Assembly (NCBI GenBank): GCA_024663395.1
Contig: JANFAH010000046.1
Span: 186,001 to 250,000, forward strand
DNA length: 64,000 nucleotides
Source of the DNA: Pisolithus tinctorius
Lineage: Eukaryota > Basidiomycota > Agaricomycetes > Boletales > Pisolithaceae
Direction of reading: 5' to 3'
The position numbers and the translations under genes are program-made. Of the stretch, positions 10,728 through 22,830 are shown in pieces. The stretch's first letter is position 1. Every line of letters begins with the position of its first letter. The notes beneath the pieces are model-generated. The model was given only the letters and a program-made list of their open reading frames with translations. It was not told where the DNA came from and made no database searches.

Positions 10728-11808
10728 CTACTCCACTCCAATCTTTTCCAATGCCTTGGTGAGCTGGTTGACATGCACCTGAAGGCAGAGGTAAGCCACC
10801 TGCGACTCCACAGCCTCTGCACACAACAGCCTCAGTGACTGTGAGAGGTTGGCCATGACCTTGGCATTGAGCTGACTGCACACTGGTGCCTTCCCCTTCA
10901 TGCACATATGACTCTTGACCACTTTGACTTCATCATCATCATCATCAGCAGCCTGCTTCGTTGAGCTGGCCTTGGCAGCCTTCCCAGACCATGCTACTTC
11001 ATGCCAGCTGTAAGTCTCCTGGGGTAAAGTCACCACTTACTGACTGATGTGCCTGCCTGCGCCTTCTTTCCCATGGCCTTGGACAATTTCTCACAACCCT
11101 GCCTCATGCGAGTGCAGCCATCACACATGCACCCCACCAGACCCACACATGTGGTGTTCTTGACCAAGCAATGTGTGCAGGGCACCTGATGGAGGATCAA
11201 ACCAGGCGGGATGATGATCTTTGGCTCATCCTTGTCCTCACTCTCTACAACAGTTTGCTGTGATTGCTTTGGATCCAGGTATTAGCTGCTACTGCACCAT
11301 TACAACTGTGCACTTACCTTCCAAACTGGCTGAGACACCACCTTGATGTGTGACATCTTCTCTGTTGCTGCAGGTGCCATGAGACTTGCTCCTTGCTCAC
11401 CAACAGCCTGTGTGACCTCCTCTTCCATCTGCACATCTTTGTCAGCCCTTCCATGTGCAATCTCCTTGGCCACCCACCTCTCATGGGCCTCATCAGCCTC
11501 TGCCATAGTGGGCCCATCTGCAGCATCTATCTTGGTGTTGATCCCCAGCTCTTGCCTGTGCTCAACAAGGGGGAACACTTCCCCCTGGAGGACAGTCAGT
11601 ACTGTGAGTCTCAAACACATTGGACACTTACTGTCTTCTGCTCCCATCTATGCATCCAAATCACCTTCTCCTCCCACAATTCCTCCTTGTCATCCAGGAG
11701 GCACTTAGCCTCAGTGACCAGAGCCATGGAGGTGGCAATGAACCTTGCCTTAAGTGCAGCCTTCTCCGCTTCGACTGGGTCAGGGGTGGCTGTGCGGATG
11801 AGGGGCAC
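10728..11808 (-). CDS. Four-exon protein with internal Zn2Cys6-like cluster, 311 aa
   Basis: Exons 11808-11632, 11584-11318, 11266-11041 and 10993-10728 join to 936 nt: 311 codons plus TAG with no internal stop. The introns are 47, 51 and 47 nt, all with GTAAGT donors and AG acceptors. The N-terminal half is acidic and helix-rich. The middle holds CTHCLVKNTTC, then CMCDGCTRMRQGC, giving C-x2-C-x6-C-x7-C-x2-C-x6-C, which fits the fungal Zn(II)2Cys6 spacing, followed by KKAQAG and a Lys-rich linker with DDDDDE. The C-terminus is a Leu-rich helix. Zn2Cys6 proteins usually bind DNA in the nucleus, but the loop here lacks the usual basic run, so DNA binding is an inference. The antisense gene in element E (23496-24540) has the same cluster spacing and domain order. 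It lies between the tnp2 relic and element C and could belong to either or to neither. Confidence 0.7.
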
Positions 11809-13059
11809 GGTTCACAGATGTGGTTAGAATGGTAGAGTGATTCATGATGAGGGGGAAAGAATCAAATCAATGTGAAGGTTTGAGCCATGCACTAACAAAT
11901 ATATACTTAGTGGCCATGAGGTGCTTATGTCATTGGTCCAGACACCTATATGCAGCATTCAACAGTCTTCTCGCATTCCTTGGCTCCATGCTTCCTTTGC
12001 TTCTATGTGGAACTCGCTGGTGTTCTTGAATCCTTGGCACCACACCTTTGCCATCACCATGTGGCAAGCTATTTACATTCTCCATGCCACATGGCTGACC
12101 AGGGATGGTCAGCATCGAAGTCCCCCACAGGTGTAAGGAATCTGCATTCCTTGGACACATAAACCCCTATCATTGACCATTCCATGACTATCATTACATT
12201 CCTGCACCTCTCACATCCACCATTGTTCACATGCTACCTTCCCATGCCTTCGCTCCCTCTTGTGCAATGCTATACACATGGCCACTGTGCTCTGGTCGCT
12301 GCCTTTCCTTCAGACTCTTTCTTTTACCACAGTCTTTGTTCCTTTTGCACTTGTAGTATACCCTCAGCCTCTGTTCCAGCCTGTCTTATGTGTATGCACT
12401 GTCACATGGTTTCCCCTTACTTGTACTCTGTCTTACTTAGGTTCCAGGTTTGCCCAGACTATAACGCCCTGTACTTAGGTACAGAATGATACCTTTTGGC
12501 ACTTGGAAGGTCACCACGAGTTCCTTTTCCACTTTGTCTACACTGCATGTTTCACATACCACTGCACACAAACTATGCACACTGCTCGCATCACCAATAC
12601 TATTCCACAGACCATGCCACACACATCATGAATTGCCACTGCTACAAAGTACTGGGTCCCACCTTCTAGTCTTGGCAGTCCAGAATCCCTCAGGATGAGC
12701 AATTCATTCCCTTCATTTTTATTGTTGTTATCCAAGCCATCTAGCTTGTATTATACAGCTACCTGGACTTTTCGTACAGTGCCTTGACATGCAGAGAGCT
12801 CACCACAATTGTGCATGGCTGACTCCCTGTGAGAATGGTGCAGGGAGGGCTGGGGGGAGTGTGAGCTCCAGGTGTTGTGACAGTTATTGCAGGAAGGCAT
12901 ACTTGATGGTTTGTTGTGTTGGAAGGAGGTGGTGCTACAAAGTGGTACAAGTGAGGAAGAAGCAAGAGGAAAAAAGGGAGGGCACAAGGCATAATTAAAA
13001 ACTTAAGTAATACTCAACATAGAAAAAACATGTGAATGAGGAGTGATTGGCAGGTGGCT
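11809..13059. other. No gene recognised
   Basis: Only short unconvincing frames on both strands. The right edge, about 13040-13060, is where recognisable element C sequence stops without a 3' LTR. Confidence 0.4.
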
Positions 13060-13067
13060 ACATTATA

Positions 13068-16000
13068 CTATCTACCTTTGACAGAATGTGGTGTTTGGTT
13101 ATTTTTAGGCTTTTTTTTGATCTTTATCTTTGTTATTTTATTTTTATTTTTATTTGACTTTGTTTTTTCTCTGAGTCCATTTGGTTCCATTAGTAGTACA
13201 CAACTACTTGTAGCCACTAGCAACTGACATACATTCTGCATGCCTTGAAGTTCGAGGTACCTGTCTAGGGCCTCGAGCTTCTTGCAGTGGGATGTCAGTT
13301 CCCATGTGGAGTCTCCCAGATTCCACTTGACAAGGAATTCTACCTTGTTATCAGACCACCAGTGGGTGAGTACCTCATCCACTATCCATTTGTTGTTGTC
13401 AGTCATACCAATGTTGTAGAAGGTGTGTGCATCACATTGTGGAAACAGTAAGTCATTGTTTGGCTCATATTTGTGCAGAAGCCCAATGTGAAACATTGGG
13501 TGTATGCATCTCACTCTTAGTTGCTCTGGTAGCTCAAGCATATATGTATTGCTTGCACTTTCACAGTGCAGAACCTTCATTGGCCCAATGAACCTTGGTA
13601 CAAGCTTACAAGCTCATCCTTTGGGCATGGTCAGGTTCTTCATGGAGAGATACACCAAGTCTCCAACTTGAAGGTGAGTTCCTTTTGCTTGTTTCTTGCT
13701 GGCATGGTACATCTGTACTACCCTACTCTCAATTATGGTGTCATGTGCCATCTCTAAATTTTCTAGTGCTTGTCAGATGAATGTCCTTACTCCTGGGGAC
13801 AATGTAGTCATCCCTTTCTCAATGCATTACATCATTATGGGCATATGTCCATAGTTCAGTTTAAATGGGGCAAACCCCATAGAACTGTTGATGCTCAAGT
13901 TTATTGCAAACTTGACCATTGGCAGCTTCAACACCCAGTCCCTCTGGTCTGGACAGACCATCAACATAAATTTTGTGTCTCTGGTAGCCTGTGCAAGCAG
14001 GCTATTTCTTTTATGAATATCCATGCAAGTTTTGAAGCTCACACCATCATCTTCATTGGTATCAGGTGTATCATGGACATCAGATGGCATAGGACTACCC
14101 ACAGGTAGTTGTACCCTTCGCTTGGTGGGAATGGTCCCACAAAGTCCATTGCTATTGACCCCCATGCTCATCTCAGCACAGGTAGACTGTGCAGTAGTCC
14201 TGGAGGCTGCTGATTGTTGGCCTTCATTGCCTGACATACAGGGCAGGTTCTGCAGAACCTGTCCACTTCTTGACTGAGCTTTGGCCACCAGTACCACCTG
14301 CTGATATAGTCCACTGTTCTCTGGGATCTGAAATGTCCCAGTGTCCTGTGCACCTGGTCTATGACCTGTGCAATAATGTTGTTGTTTTTGTACTTTGTGT
14401 GAGGAAGGCACAACACTTCCTCTCCACCATGATTTTTTGTGTAAAGCAGACCATCTCTCTCCTCAAATTGAGGGTGATGTGACAGTTGTGCTAGTATCTT
14501 CTTGAGCATAGGCTCACTCTTGTATCCCTTACAGATGGCATCCAAGAATTCTGGCACATCTCCATAGGTTATTGGCAAGGTTTGTGAGGCCTCAGCAGAT
14601 TCAAATATCAATGGATCCTCCTCCACAATTGCAAGAGGGGTTTCCTCATCATTCCTTTCTGCAGCTGAGGCCATCTCCTGAGCCTCCAGGATGCAGTTCT
14701 CCCATTTTTCCTTTAGCCAGTTACTCTTACAAAGAGTTCCTTCCTGCTCTTCCATTGCTGATAGTCTCAGCTCTTGCCATCTGTCCTGAGGAAGATCATC
14801 TCCCTCTGGGTCCAGGCATATGTTGGCATTCACCCACTCAATGTTCTTGTCAGAGACATTGTCTCCTCCTTCCTCCTCATAGTAATGGGATAGGCAATCC
14901 ACCACTTGGTTCTCTGAGCCTTTGGCATATACTATGTTTGCATCAAAGCACAACATATAATCTATCCACTGGACCTGTCAGCTCAATAGTTTTTGTTGGG
15001 TTTTGAGGTATCCCAGGGCCTCATGGTCTGTCACTATCATGAACTTAAACCTGAGGAGTTTATCCTCCCATTTCAGTAAAGCTTTGATTATCACGAGGGT
15101 CTCTTGCTCAAAGGTCCTATAGTTTTGTTGAGCATCACTCAGCTTTTTCAACATGAAACCTACCAGTCAGCAGGTCTTCCATTCAGGTCCTTGCCTGTAC
15201 AGTGCACCTACTCTGTAGAGTGATGCATCGCAGATGAGCCATATTGGCACTTCCTTCCTTGGATCTATCAGCCACAGTACTGGGTACTTGCAAGCTAGGT
15301 CCTTAATCATCTGGAAACATTGGTCATGGATTTCCCTCCACAGGAACAGATGTCCATTCATTTGTATCCCAGTTAATGGTGTTGTGTATGCTGATATATC
15401 TGGCATAAATTGTGCCAGGTATTCTATGAGACCAATGAATTGTTGAACCTTGTTGAGTGACTTAGGTACTCTCCAGTTCCTAATTCGAGACATCTTGTCT
15501 CTATCTGCATGCATGCCCTTGGCATCAATTATGTGCCCAAGGCAATCAAGTTTCTTGGCATACAAGTCGCACTTCTCCCTTTTGAGAAAGAAGTTGGCCT
15601 GACATAGTGTTTCAAACACTATCTGGAGGTGCTGCTTGTGCTCCTCCAGTGTATCACTGTAGACAAATATATCATCAAGATAGACATATATGAAATGTCC
15701 TATGTGATCTCTAAAGATCACAGTCATAAGGCATTGAAACATCACAGGGGTGTTACAATCCCCCTGCTGCATGACTTGGCTTATAAAAGTGCCATAAATT
15801 GTTGAGAAGGCTGTCTTCCAGACATCTTCAGGCTTGATGTGTACCTGTTCATATGCATTTGACAAGTCAATCTTTGAGCAAAACTTTGCTCTCACAACAT
15901 CCATCCTGATCTGGTCCTGATCAGGGAAGGGAGTTACATCCCTTATTGTATTTTCATTTCTTTTACAACAGTCAATGACTGTTCATAGTTTGCCATTCTT

Positions 16001-18292
16001 CTTTGGTATACACAACATAGGTGCAGCTTGTGGGATGCTTTTTAGCACCCACCACTGTGTCTGTGTACTGATGGATTTGATCTGACAACTGCTGCTTCAG
16101 TGCATCAGCACAATGAGGTAAATGGTATGAGTACTGCTTGCCCTCATCAATCAGGGGAATCCTGTGGTTTACCTCCTGTAAGGGAGGTAACTTCAGTTTG
16201 ACACCTTCGAACCTTTGTCTAAACTTTTCAAACCATCACTCCCTTAGGCAAGGTATATCTTTATCCCCCAATGTTCTTTTTTGTATTGGTTTTATTACTG
16301 TGAGTGTAGGCTCACTTTTCAACTCTAACCACCCTCCCCCTGGCAAGCCCTCACAAGGCTGTGACAGCCTTGCAGGGCATGCTAGTCATTTGCTTGAGGA
16401 AGTGGTGGCTTTAGGGGGGGGTGGGCGCCCCTCTCTGGCGACCTCAGGCTCTGTGAGCATGAGGTCCTTTTTGCCTGCAATTGTCATTGACTTTTCAGTG
16501 AAGTCAAGCACTACTTTGTGCTGCCTAAGGAACGGAATTCCTAGAATACAGTTGTAGCGATTGATATTAGCCACATCGAAATAACAGTCAGTCTGTTGGT
16601 GGCCCATCTTTATCATGGAGAGTCCCCCATGTGTAATTTTCAATCAGCTACCTATGCAGCCCAATTGCACTGTAAGCTGCTGATTGAGTGGAAACACTTT
16701 CATCTTCATGACCTTGGCAAAAGCTGGGCTCACAAAGTTTCTGGTGCTTCCAGTGTCGATCATCATGTAGGCTTTACAGCCATTTATGACAGTATCTACC
16801 ATTACACACATGCACAATTCTGGTGTGATTTGTGGGCAGGTTCCCACTTCCTGCTTAGTATGCATTGCATACTGAAAAGCACATGTCAGCAGCTTTGCTA
16901 TCAGTTGCAAATCCATTGCAGCCATATGTGGGTTATCACGGATGCAATGTCCCTTGATGATTATATCTCCATGCAGTGTTTCCACCACCATATCATCAGG
17001 ATATATCCTGACCTCATTGTTATTTGGGTTAGGATGACTTATGCAATGTTCAGTTGTACAGAGCTGATCATACAGCTCCCCAGGAATATCATTCCTGGTC
17101 TGTGCAGTTGTGTGCAAGCATTGGATATCACACAATGCTTGTACCCATTGTGCTTTGAGGGACCTGATGTGACTAGCCATCATACATATTGCACACTGAG
17201 TGTGATTGATGTTCAGGCCATGCCCCTCCATTTGGGCATGGTCGCAGTCTTCCCAGCCCCTATTGTACTCATGGAATGTGAGTTGCAAAGGGAACTGCAG
17301 TGTGATGGTGAGCAAGGTAATCTCCTCAGCTATGGCCTTGTCAATGTGTTCCCTGTGTTGTTGGCATTCAGGGCAATGCTTGGAGTGAGTCACTCCATAA
17401 ATTGGTGACCAAGTCCAGGTCCCACCTGTGATTTCAGGTCATTCTGCTTGACAAGGGTCTAGATCCATCTCATCCTCATTTATTCTGAATGATGCACTTC
17501 TTACTATATTGTCCTCTTCTTGGGAGGTAGGCAGGTGCTCTACCATCCCATCTATATTTATCCACACCATTCCCCATGGTGTTTTGATGACCACTGCATC
17601 CAGATATATTCAGACATTAGGGGTCATTATGCTCTGCAGTTGTAGATTGATCATAGTGTTCCCCAAGGGCTCATCCAATGTTAATTGGGGTTGAGCCACA
17701 CAACACACATCTTCATGTGCTATCAATATCTCTCAAAGGGCATCCCTTCAATGTCCTTCCATACACTGGAGGCAATACACTAGTAGGTGAAGGGCCATCC
17801 TAGTGTGCCAGGCACTAAGATTTGGTGTCTCCATCAGAGTATGCCTTCCATCCTCCCTACCCCTGTTGTATTCCCATTGTGCATGATTCTTGTTATTTGC
17901 AAGAACCCTGACCAGAGACAGATTACCATTTAGTAGCCCCTCAGCTATGTGATCCATGTGGTGGCTACACTCATCACACATGAACTCATGTACAGCTCTG
18001 TATATGTCTGACCAATCCCATCACTTGGTATCTTGTACTGCATCAGGAATAGATCTGGTCATTCCATTCTCAGTTCACAGAACATCATTACCAGGACTGT
18101 TTTCTTGTATCAGAGGATCATCCTCCTGCATTGGGGCATCACCCTTGGAGGGCATCTGCCCTTCCTGAACTTCTGCATGTATTGATGCACAATAAACCAC
18201 CTCTTCCTCAAGAGGTTCATCTTCAGGATCCATTGCACCAAAATATGCTACTGGCTCATCTTCCTTGTCTACCTCTGAGTATGTCTCAAAGG
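13068..18292 (-). pseudogene. pol: Element C pol: protease, RT, RNase H, integrase, chromodomain
   Basis: The protease motif is MIDTGST near 16770. RT carries YVYLDDIFVYSD near 15680 (catalytic Asp-Asp kept). RNase H begins LICDAS near 15230. The integrase zinc-binding region (HRTLGHFRSQRTVDYIS then CRTCPVCQAMK) lies near 14350-14220. The chromodomain reads WIVDEVLTHWW then FLVKWNLGDSTWEL near 13390-13290, and a Lys/Asn-rich tail follows. The frame is broken into at least seven pieces by stops and shifts. Upstream of the protease, two related Cys/His modules occur at about 17393-17150 and 17981-17750. After removal of the solo LTR at 18293-19133, the frame joins as DKLINTFETYSEVDKEDE. Confidence 0.75.
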
Positions 18293-19133
18293 TGTCAAAG
18301 TCGGACAACACCCCTGGCTCCTTCTTAGGGTGGAGTTGGAGCGGGTTGGGCTGCGGAGTACAGCAGTCAAAGTCCAAAGCGAATCCGACCACTGGGTGGT
18401 GAGATATTTGACAAACAGTGAGCGGAGGGGTATGAAGGAAAGTCTCAGAGGCTGAGGTTGGAGTCAGAGTTGGGGGTCAGAGGTCAGAGTCAGAGTCAGG
18501 GGTCAGAGGTCAGAGGTCAGATGAGAGGGTGTTGGGTTCAGCTAGTGCGCTGCCCCCTTGTGCGAGCTCAGCCCTCGTATTTCAGAGGTGGAGCAGACTC
18601 AGAGGAAGTGGAGACGAAACTCCAGAGGGGACCGAGAGGGAGTCAAAGGTGGGGACTTTATTCAATATTTGTACTGATTACATCGGAGTACTATGTGGCC
18701 TTATATATGATGTAGGTCAAGGGCGGTGCAGTACAGAATGTAAACTAATAAGTGTATAGTGGGTTAGAGTCCTTCCGACACAAGGGATAGAGGGTAGGGA
18801 CAATGGGGACCTTAACTGAGACAAGGAAACTACTACAACAAGGAAAAGAGGGTAAATACCAAAGGAGCAGAAGAATGGAGAAAACCGACACAAGGGCAGA
18901 ACCCTATCTAGAATGCAGGGCTGCAAGTCTGACAGCCCACGTGACCAACCTTAGGGCGGAGTTGAGCGGAGTTGGTCAGAACATGGACAGGGGACCTCAG
19001 AGAGGTGTGGAGATGTGTCGGGAGGGTCGGAGGAGCGTGGGAACATGTCGGAGGAGGGCGGAGAAGCACAGGAACATGTCAGAGGAGGGTGGAGTAGGTG
19101 TTAGGGGCTTATGCTGGTGTCATGGTCATGACA
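18293..19133 (-). mobile_element. Solo LTR, family D (copy D1), inside element C
   Basis: The 841-bp unit starts TGTCATGACC and ends TTTGACA in the minus orientation, with AAAGG duplicated exactly at 18288-18292 and 19134-19138. A TATA box (CATATATAAGG, minus) lies near 18700. It matches the 3' LTR of element D at 59181-59962, block for block. A run of simple AGGTCAGAGTC repeats lies at about 18465-18525. Confidence 0.88.
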
Positions 19134-21618
19134 AAAGGTATTGATAAGTTTGTCAGGTTCTGCCAACTCTGTATTTTTGGGGGCAACCTCTGTAATTCCC
19201 TCATACACCTGTACTACCTTGTTGTTGACAGGGTCATTCAGTACTTCCTCTACTTTGTCCTCTATGCATGCATGTTCATGCTCTGTGTCCTCAGACATCA
19301 ACTGCATATAGCCATGGCTTTGCCCTTATCCTTGTGAGGAAGGGGACAACTCAGTGCCATGTGACCTTCTCTGTTGCAATTGTAGCAGGTGATACCTGTT
19401 AGGAATTTCTGGGGTTGCTTCCCCTTGTCATATGAGCAATTCTGCTCTTTCTGACAAGATTGATGGTCCAAGCCATCCTTCTTTATGAATTTATTCCCCT
19501 TTGGGGGGGGGTTTGTCTTTCGTTGATAAAGGGTGTCCCCCTTCTTTATGTACTTAAAGTTCTCATTTGTTGAAGGGTTATGATTGCCCTTCCTCCCATG
19601 TGAGTACAAACCACTTTGTCCTTGGAAGGCTTTCCCTCCAGAGCCAGTGTGGCTTGATCTCATATGCATATTTATGGCTTTTTGCACCATTTCCATGTGG
19701 CACACTTCTTCGAGGATCTCCTCGATTGTCAAGTGTTCAGCAGAAATTCTGCAAGCTTCAAATATGCTCTTGATTATTGTATGCAGTAATCCACACAAGA
19801 ACTTCCTCTGGAATGAATAATCATCTGGAGGTTGCACCATTCAGTGTGCATGACATTTTAGGTCATTGTAGAATGTGAGAGCCCCTTTCTTGTGTTCATA
19901 TCTAGTGCAGTTGAATTGATCAGCTGTATTCTGTGTGGATGCTTTGTGGATGAATTGTTTGAAGAGTCCACAGATCAGGTCCTCAAAGGACCAGTCCCTA
20001 ATCTGCCTGTTAGGGGATTCAACCTCCTGGTCATACCATTGGGAGGCCAACCCCTCCAAGTATGCATAGGTGTACAGTACCCTGTACACATCATGGTCTT
20101 GGCCTGTCACTTTGAATGTATGGAAGTACTTGAGCAGCTGTCCTAGCCAGTTGTCAAACTCCTCAAGGTTGTCCTGGCCTTTATATTTTCCTGGCTTTGG
20201 GACACCCATGGCCTTAACCTTGGGTCCCAATTGTCCTGTGGGCTGGCCCACTTGTTCCCAGATATGCTGAGCATACCTGTTTTGCCTGAAGTCAATGTAT
20301 CTTGTATTTCCCAGGGTAAATCCCCTGAAGTAATTAGGTTGATTTCCCTGACCTCTTGTGGGGCCTCCCCTGTGACCTCCATGACCATAATGATTGTCAT
20401 CATCTTCATCATTGAAGGGGAGATCCCCTCCAGGGAATCCTGGATCTCCTCCAGGGAAACCACCTCCCAGTGGACCTCCCCTATGATTCCTTCCTTCAGG
20501 GGGGCCATCCCTTGGTGGTCCATTCCCTCATCCCAGGTAGGGACATCCATGATTGTCACTCCTTCATGGGGGATTCCAATCCTCCCTGTCACTATCTCCA
20601 TCATTGTCAGGGGGTCCTCCATCATCTGGAGGTCCACCTCTGACTGTGTTCCTCGCTGCAATAGCATGGTCTTGTGCCATCTGATGGAAGATAGCTGTTC
20701 CTCTTCTAGTTCCATACATATGGTGAATTATGTCTGAGTTTCACCCAGACTGATATGCCAGTTGATTTGGCATGCTAGGAGTGAGACTGCTCCTGTTGCC
20801 TCTACTACTGACTGGGGCACTAAAGCTTCACCCTGTTGGTAGCCTTCCTGGGGTTAAATACCCCTGTGTTGAATGATGTTCTTGTTCATTTGTATGATTT
20901 TCTCTTGAGGCAGGTCTATCCTGCAGGGCAGGAGGAGTTACCTCTTCCCTCTTTGTTGCTGTCCTAGTGTCTGGGCTGCTAGCCCTACTAGTTTGCTCCT
21001 TGAGGTTCTCTATTGTGATCGCTTGTCTGATATGCTCTATCATATTGGTGTGATGCTTGCCTGGGTCTATCCTGTGGTGATGGAAGCTTTCAGGTCCATA
21101 CCCATAGTCCCTCCATTGCTGCTGGATATTTTCCAGAAATTCATTCATAGCCACTAAGGCTACTTGAGGATCAAGAGGAACTTGCTCATCGAGTTCTCTC
21201 ATTGAGGGCATCTCGCCTTCAATGTACACTCAATTTAAGGGGTTCTTGATATCCTGAGGATTGTTCAGGTTGTGCATCACCTGTGAGTTCTCTATTTCAG
21301 ATGGTTGAGGGGTCAACGGACTCATCACTTCAATGAATACCTCTGCTGGACTCACTTCCCTCATACCTCTCTCAGTACTTTCTTCCATTGTTACTGACAC
21401 TTGGAACTCTCCAGGCATGGGTGCTTCGTTTTCAGACTGCATAGCACTTGCTTCTTGACTAGTGCCCTGCACTGTGATCCTTGAGGTTGGATCCTCTTTC
21501 TATTTCTTTTTCTTATCCTTTCAGACCTTGGGAGGTCCTTTTTCTTTCTGACAATTATTTTCATCTGGAGGGGGTTCACCCCCTCCATCAGGTGGTTTAG
21601 TTGCCATTGCTCTTGCAT
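19134..21618 (-). pseudogene. gag: Element C gag with CCHC zinc knuckle
   Basis: The N-terminal part (from about 21612) is acidic and Pro/Ser-rich; a Gly/Asp-rich stretch lies near 20600-20400; the capsid-like part reads DNLEEFDNWLGQLLKYF and ends near 19841. The nucleocapsid has a CCHC knuckle, CYNCNREGHMALSC, near 19390-19350. Gag stops at 19298 and the next frame (19307 onward) is in -1 relation, so gag and pol may join by frameshifting, although no clear slippery heptamer is visible. Internal stops near 21500, 21230, 20820 and 19841 make it a pseudogene. Confidence 0.65.
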
Positions 21619-21640
21619 AAGAGCAGGTTGTGTGCATCAT

Positions 21641-21649
21641 TGCAAATAC
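21641..21649 (-). promoter_or_regulatory. Predicted self-priming site of element C
   Basis: Next to the 5' LTR end (one base away), the minus strand reads GTATTTGCA. Its exact complement TGCAAATAC occurs inside the LTR (21726-21734), about 50 nt after the TATA box (21784-21791). This is the arrangement expected if the mRNA 5' end folds back to prime reverse transcription, as in Tf1-type elements. No tRNA-like TGG primer site is seen. Confidence 0.45.
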
Positions 21650-21650
21650 T

Positions 21651-21868
21651 TGTTAACACACTTCAAAAAATTGTAAGGCTGTAGTTAGGCTGTCTCAAGC
21701 TCACATGTGCAAAGTGTACTGTATGGTATTTGCACAGTAAGACATAGAGACAAAAAGATGTCTATCTAAAATTTTCAAGATGACATTTATATACAAGGAG
21801 GCATGTGATATCAAGGTATCACATGCCCATACTAAGTAGCTCCTATTTTTGGGGCATAACCCCTAACA
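21651..21868 (-). repeat. 5' LTR of element C
   Basis: A 218-bp LTR in minus orientation: it starts TGTTAGGGGTTATG and ends GTGTTAACA, with inverted TGTTA/TAACA ends and a TATA box TATATAAAT near 21790. Only one copy is present, so the borders rest on the TG...CA ends, the breakpoint in element F and the adjacent complementary priming site. Confidence 0.6.
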
Positions 21869-22830
21869 GTAAGGTGGAAACAATGTTGGAGTGCAAGCAT
21901 GCAACATCAAAGACCATGGCAGCACAGAGCACAGGTGCCATGAGGGTAGTGGTATGGAGGGATGATGTGAGCTGCTCCTGTGTAAACATAGGGCAGAGAT
22001 TGTGAGGATTTACCTGCACATAGGCCCTATCCCCCCCTTTTGGGTAGACATCCCAATGGTGCATAAGTGCATCAGGATTGGCTCCTAAGCAGCCAGGTTG
22101 GAAGTGGACAGAGAGATTAAACTGGGAAAGGTACTCCAACCAGCAGGCCTGTCAATGGGTGAGAACCTTAGAAGTGGAAAAGTACTCAAGGTCTTTGTGG
22201 TCCATCACCACATTGACAGGTAAGGTGGAACCTTCTAGGTAATGCTGCCAATGGCAGAAGGCCTCAAAGATAGCCAACAGCTCCTTGTCATGGGTATCAT
22301 AGTTGAGTTCTGGTGTGGTCATGGTGTGGGAGTAGAAAGCAACTGGGCAGAGTTCACTGTTGGAGCAGGTGAGCAACAAAATACCAGCAATGGCATAGTT
22401 GGAGGCATTGGTTTCAACTGTAAGTGGAGCATCAGGAACCCAATGAGTGAGGACAGGAGCAGAGCTGAAGGCATCCTTCAGGTGGAGGAAGGCAGAGCAG
22501 CACTCCTCAGAAAAGTTCCAAGGAGCACCCTTTTGTGTGAGGCAAGTGAGTGGAACAATGATGTCGGAGTAGTTATTAATGAATTGTCTATAGAAATTTG
22601 TAGATCTGAGGAAGGACTGGATGTCTCACACCTTCCATGGCTCAGGCCAGTTGTGGACTGCCTGAACTTTCTTGGTGGACATGGTGAGACCAGAGGGAGA
22701 GAGAATGTAGCCAAGGCACTCAACAGAGTCAGAGTGGAATTTGCACTTCTCTGGCTTGGCATAGAGACCATGCTTTCAAAGGTGGTGGAGTACCTCTTCA
22801 TTAGTCAGACCAAAGGGCATTACCCACCAC
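21869..22830 (-). pseudogene. pol: Element F pol, downstream part: RT remnant and RNase H
   Basis: This is the continuation of the RT at 32235-33219 across element E. It reads PFGLTNEEVLHH, then KFHSDSVECLGYILSPSGL, the RNase H region (NASNYAIAGILL, ELNYDTHDKELLAI) and LEYLSQFNLSVHF, and ends at the C LTR near 21873. About 49 codons, including the catalytic YLDD block, are missing between PFGLTN and EEVLHH compared with elements E and D. Several stops are present. Confidence 0.75.

Larger units (their letters stand above)
13060..21868 (-). mobile_element. Chromovirus C (Ty3/Gypsy), truncated at its 3' end
   Basis: The order on the minus strand is 5' LTR (21868-21651), gag (about 21612-19298), linker and protease (about 19297-16386), reverse transcriptase and RNase H (about 15904-15000), integrase (14956-13827) and a chromodomain near 13460-13300. 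No 3' LTR was found on the left. A family-D solo LTR sits at 18293-19133. The 5' LTR abuts element F RNase H sequence, so C most likely inserted into F. Confidence 0.75.

Noticed and set aside
10154..10762. 202-codon plus-strand frame with a hydrophobic segment
   Set aside because: No family resemblance, no splice structure, and it overlaps the end of a well supported minus-strand gene.
9950..12180. Similar short blocks on both sides of the Zn2Cys6-like gene as possible terminal repeats of one element
   Set aside because: Similarity is limited to about 50 bp with many mismatches and no target duplication, so it is not strong enough to call a border.
16596..17408. 270-codon plus-strand frame
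   Set aside because: It lies opposite the element C linker and protease, which shows MIDTGST and Cys/His motifs on the minus strand; the plus frame is a shadow.
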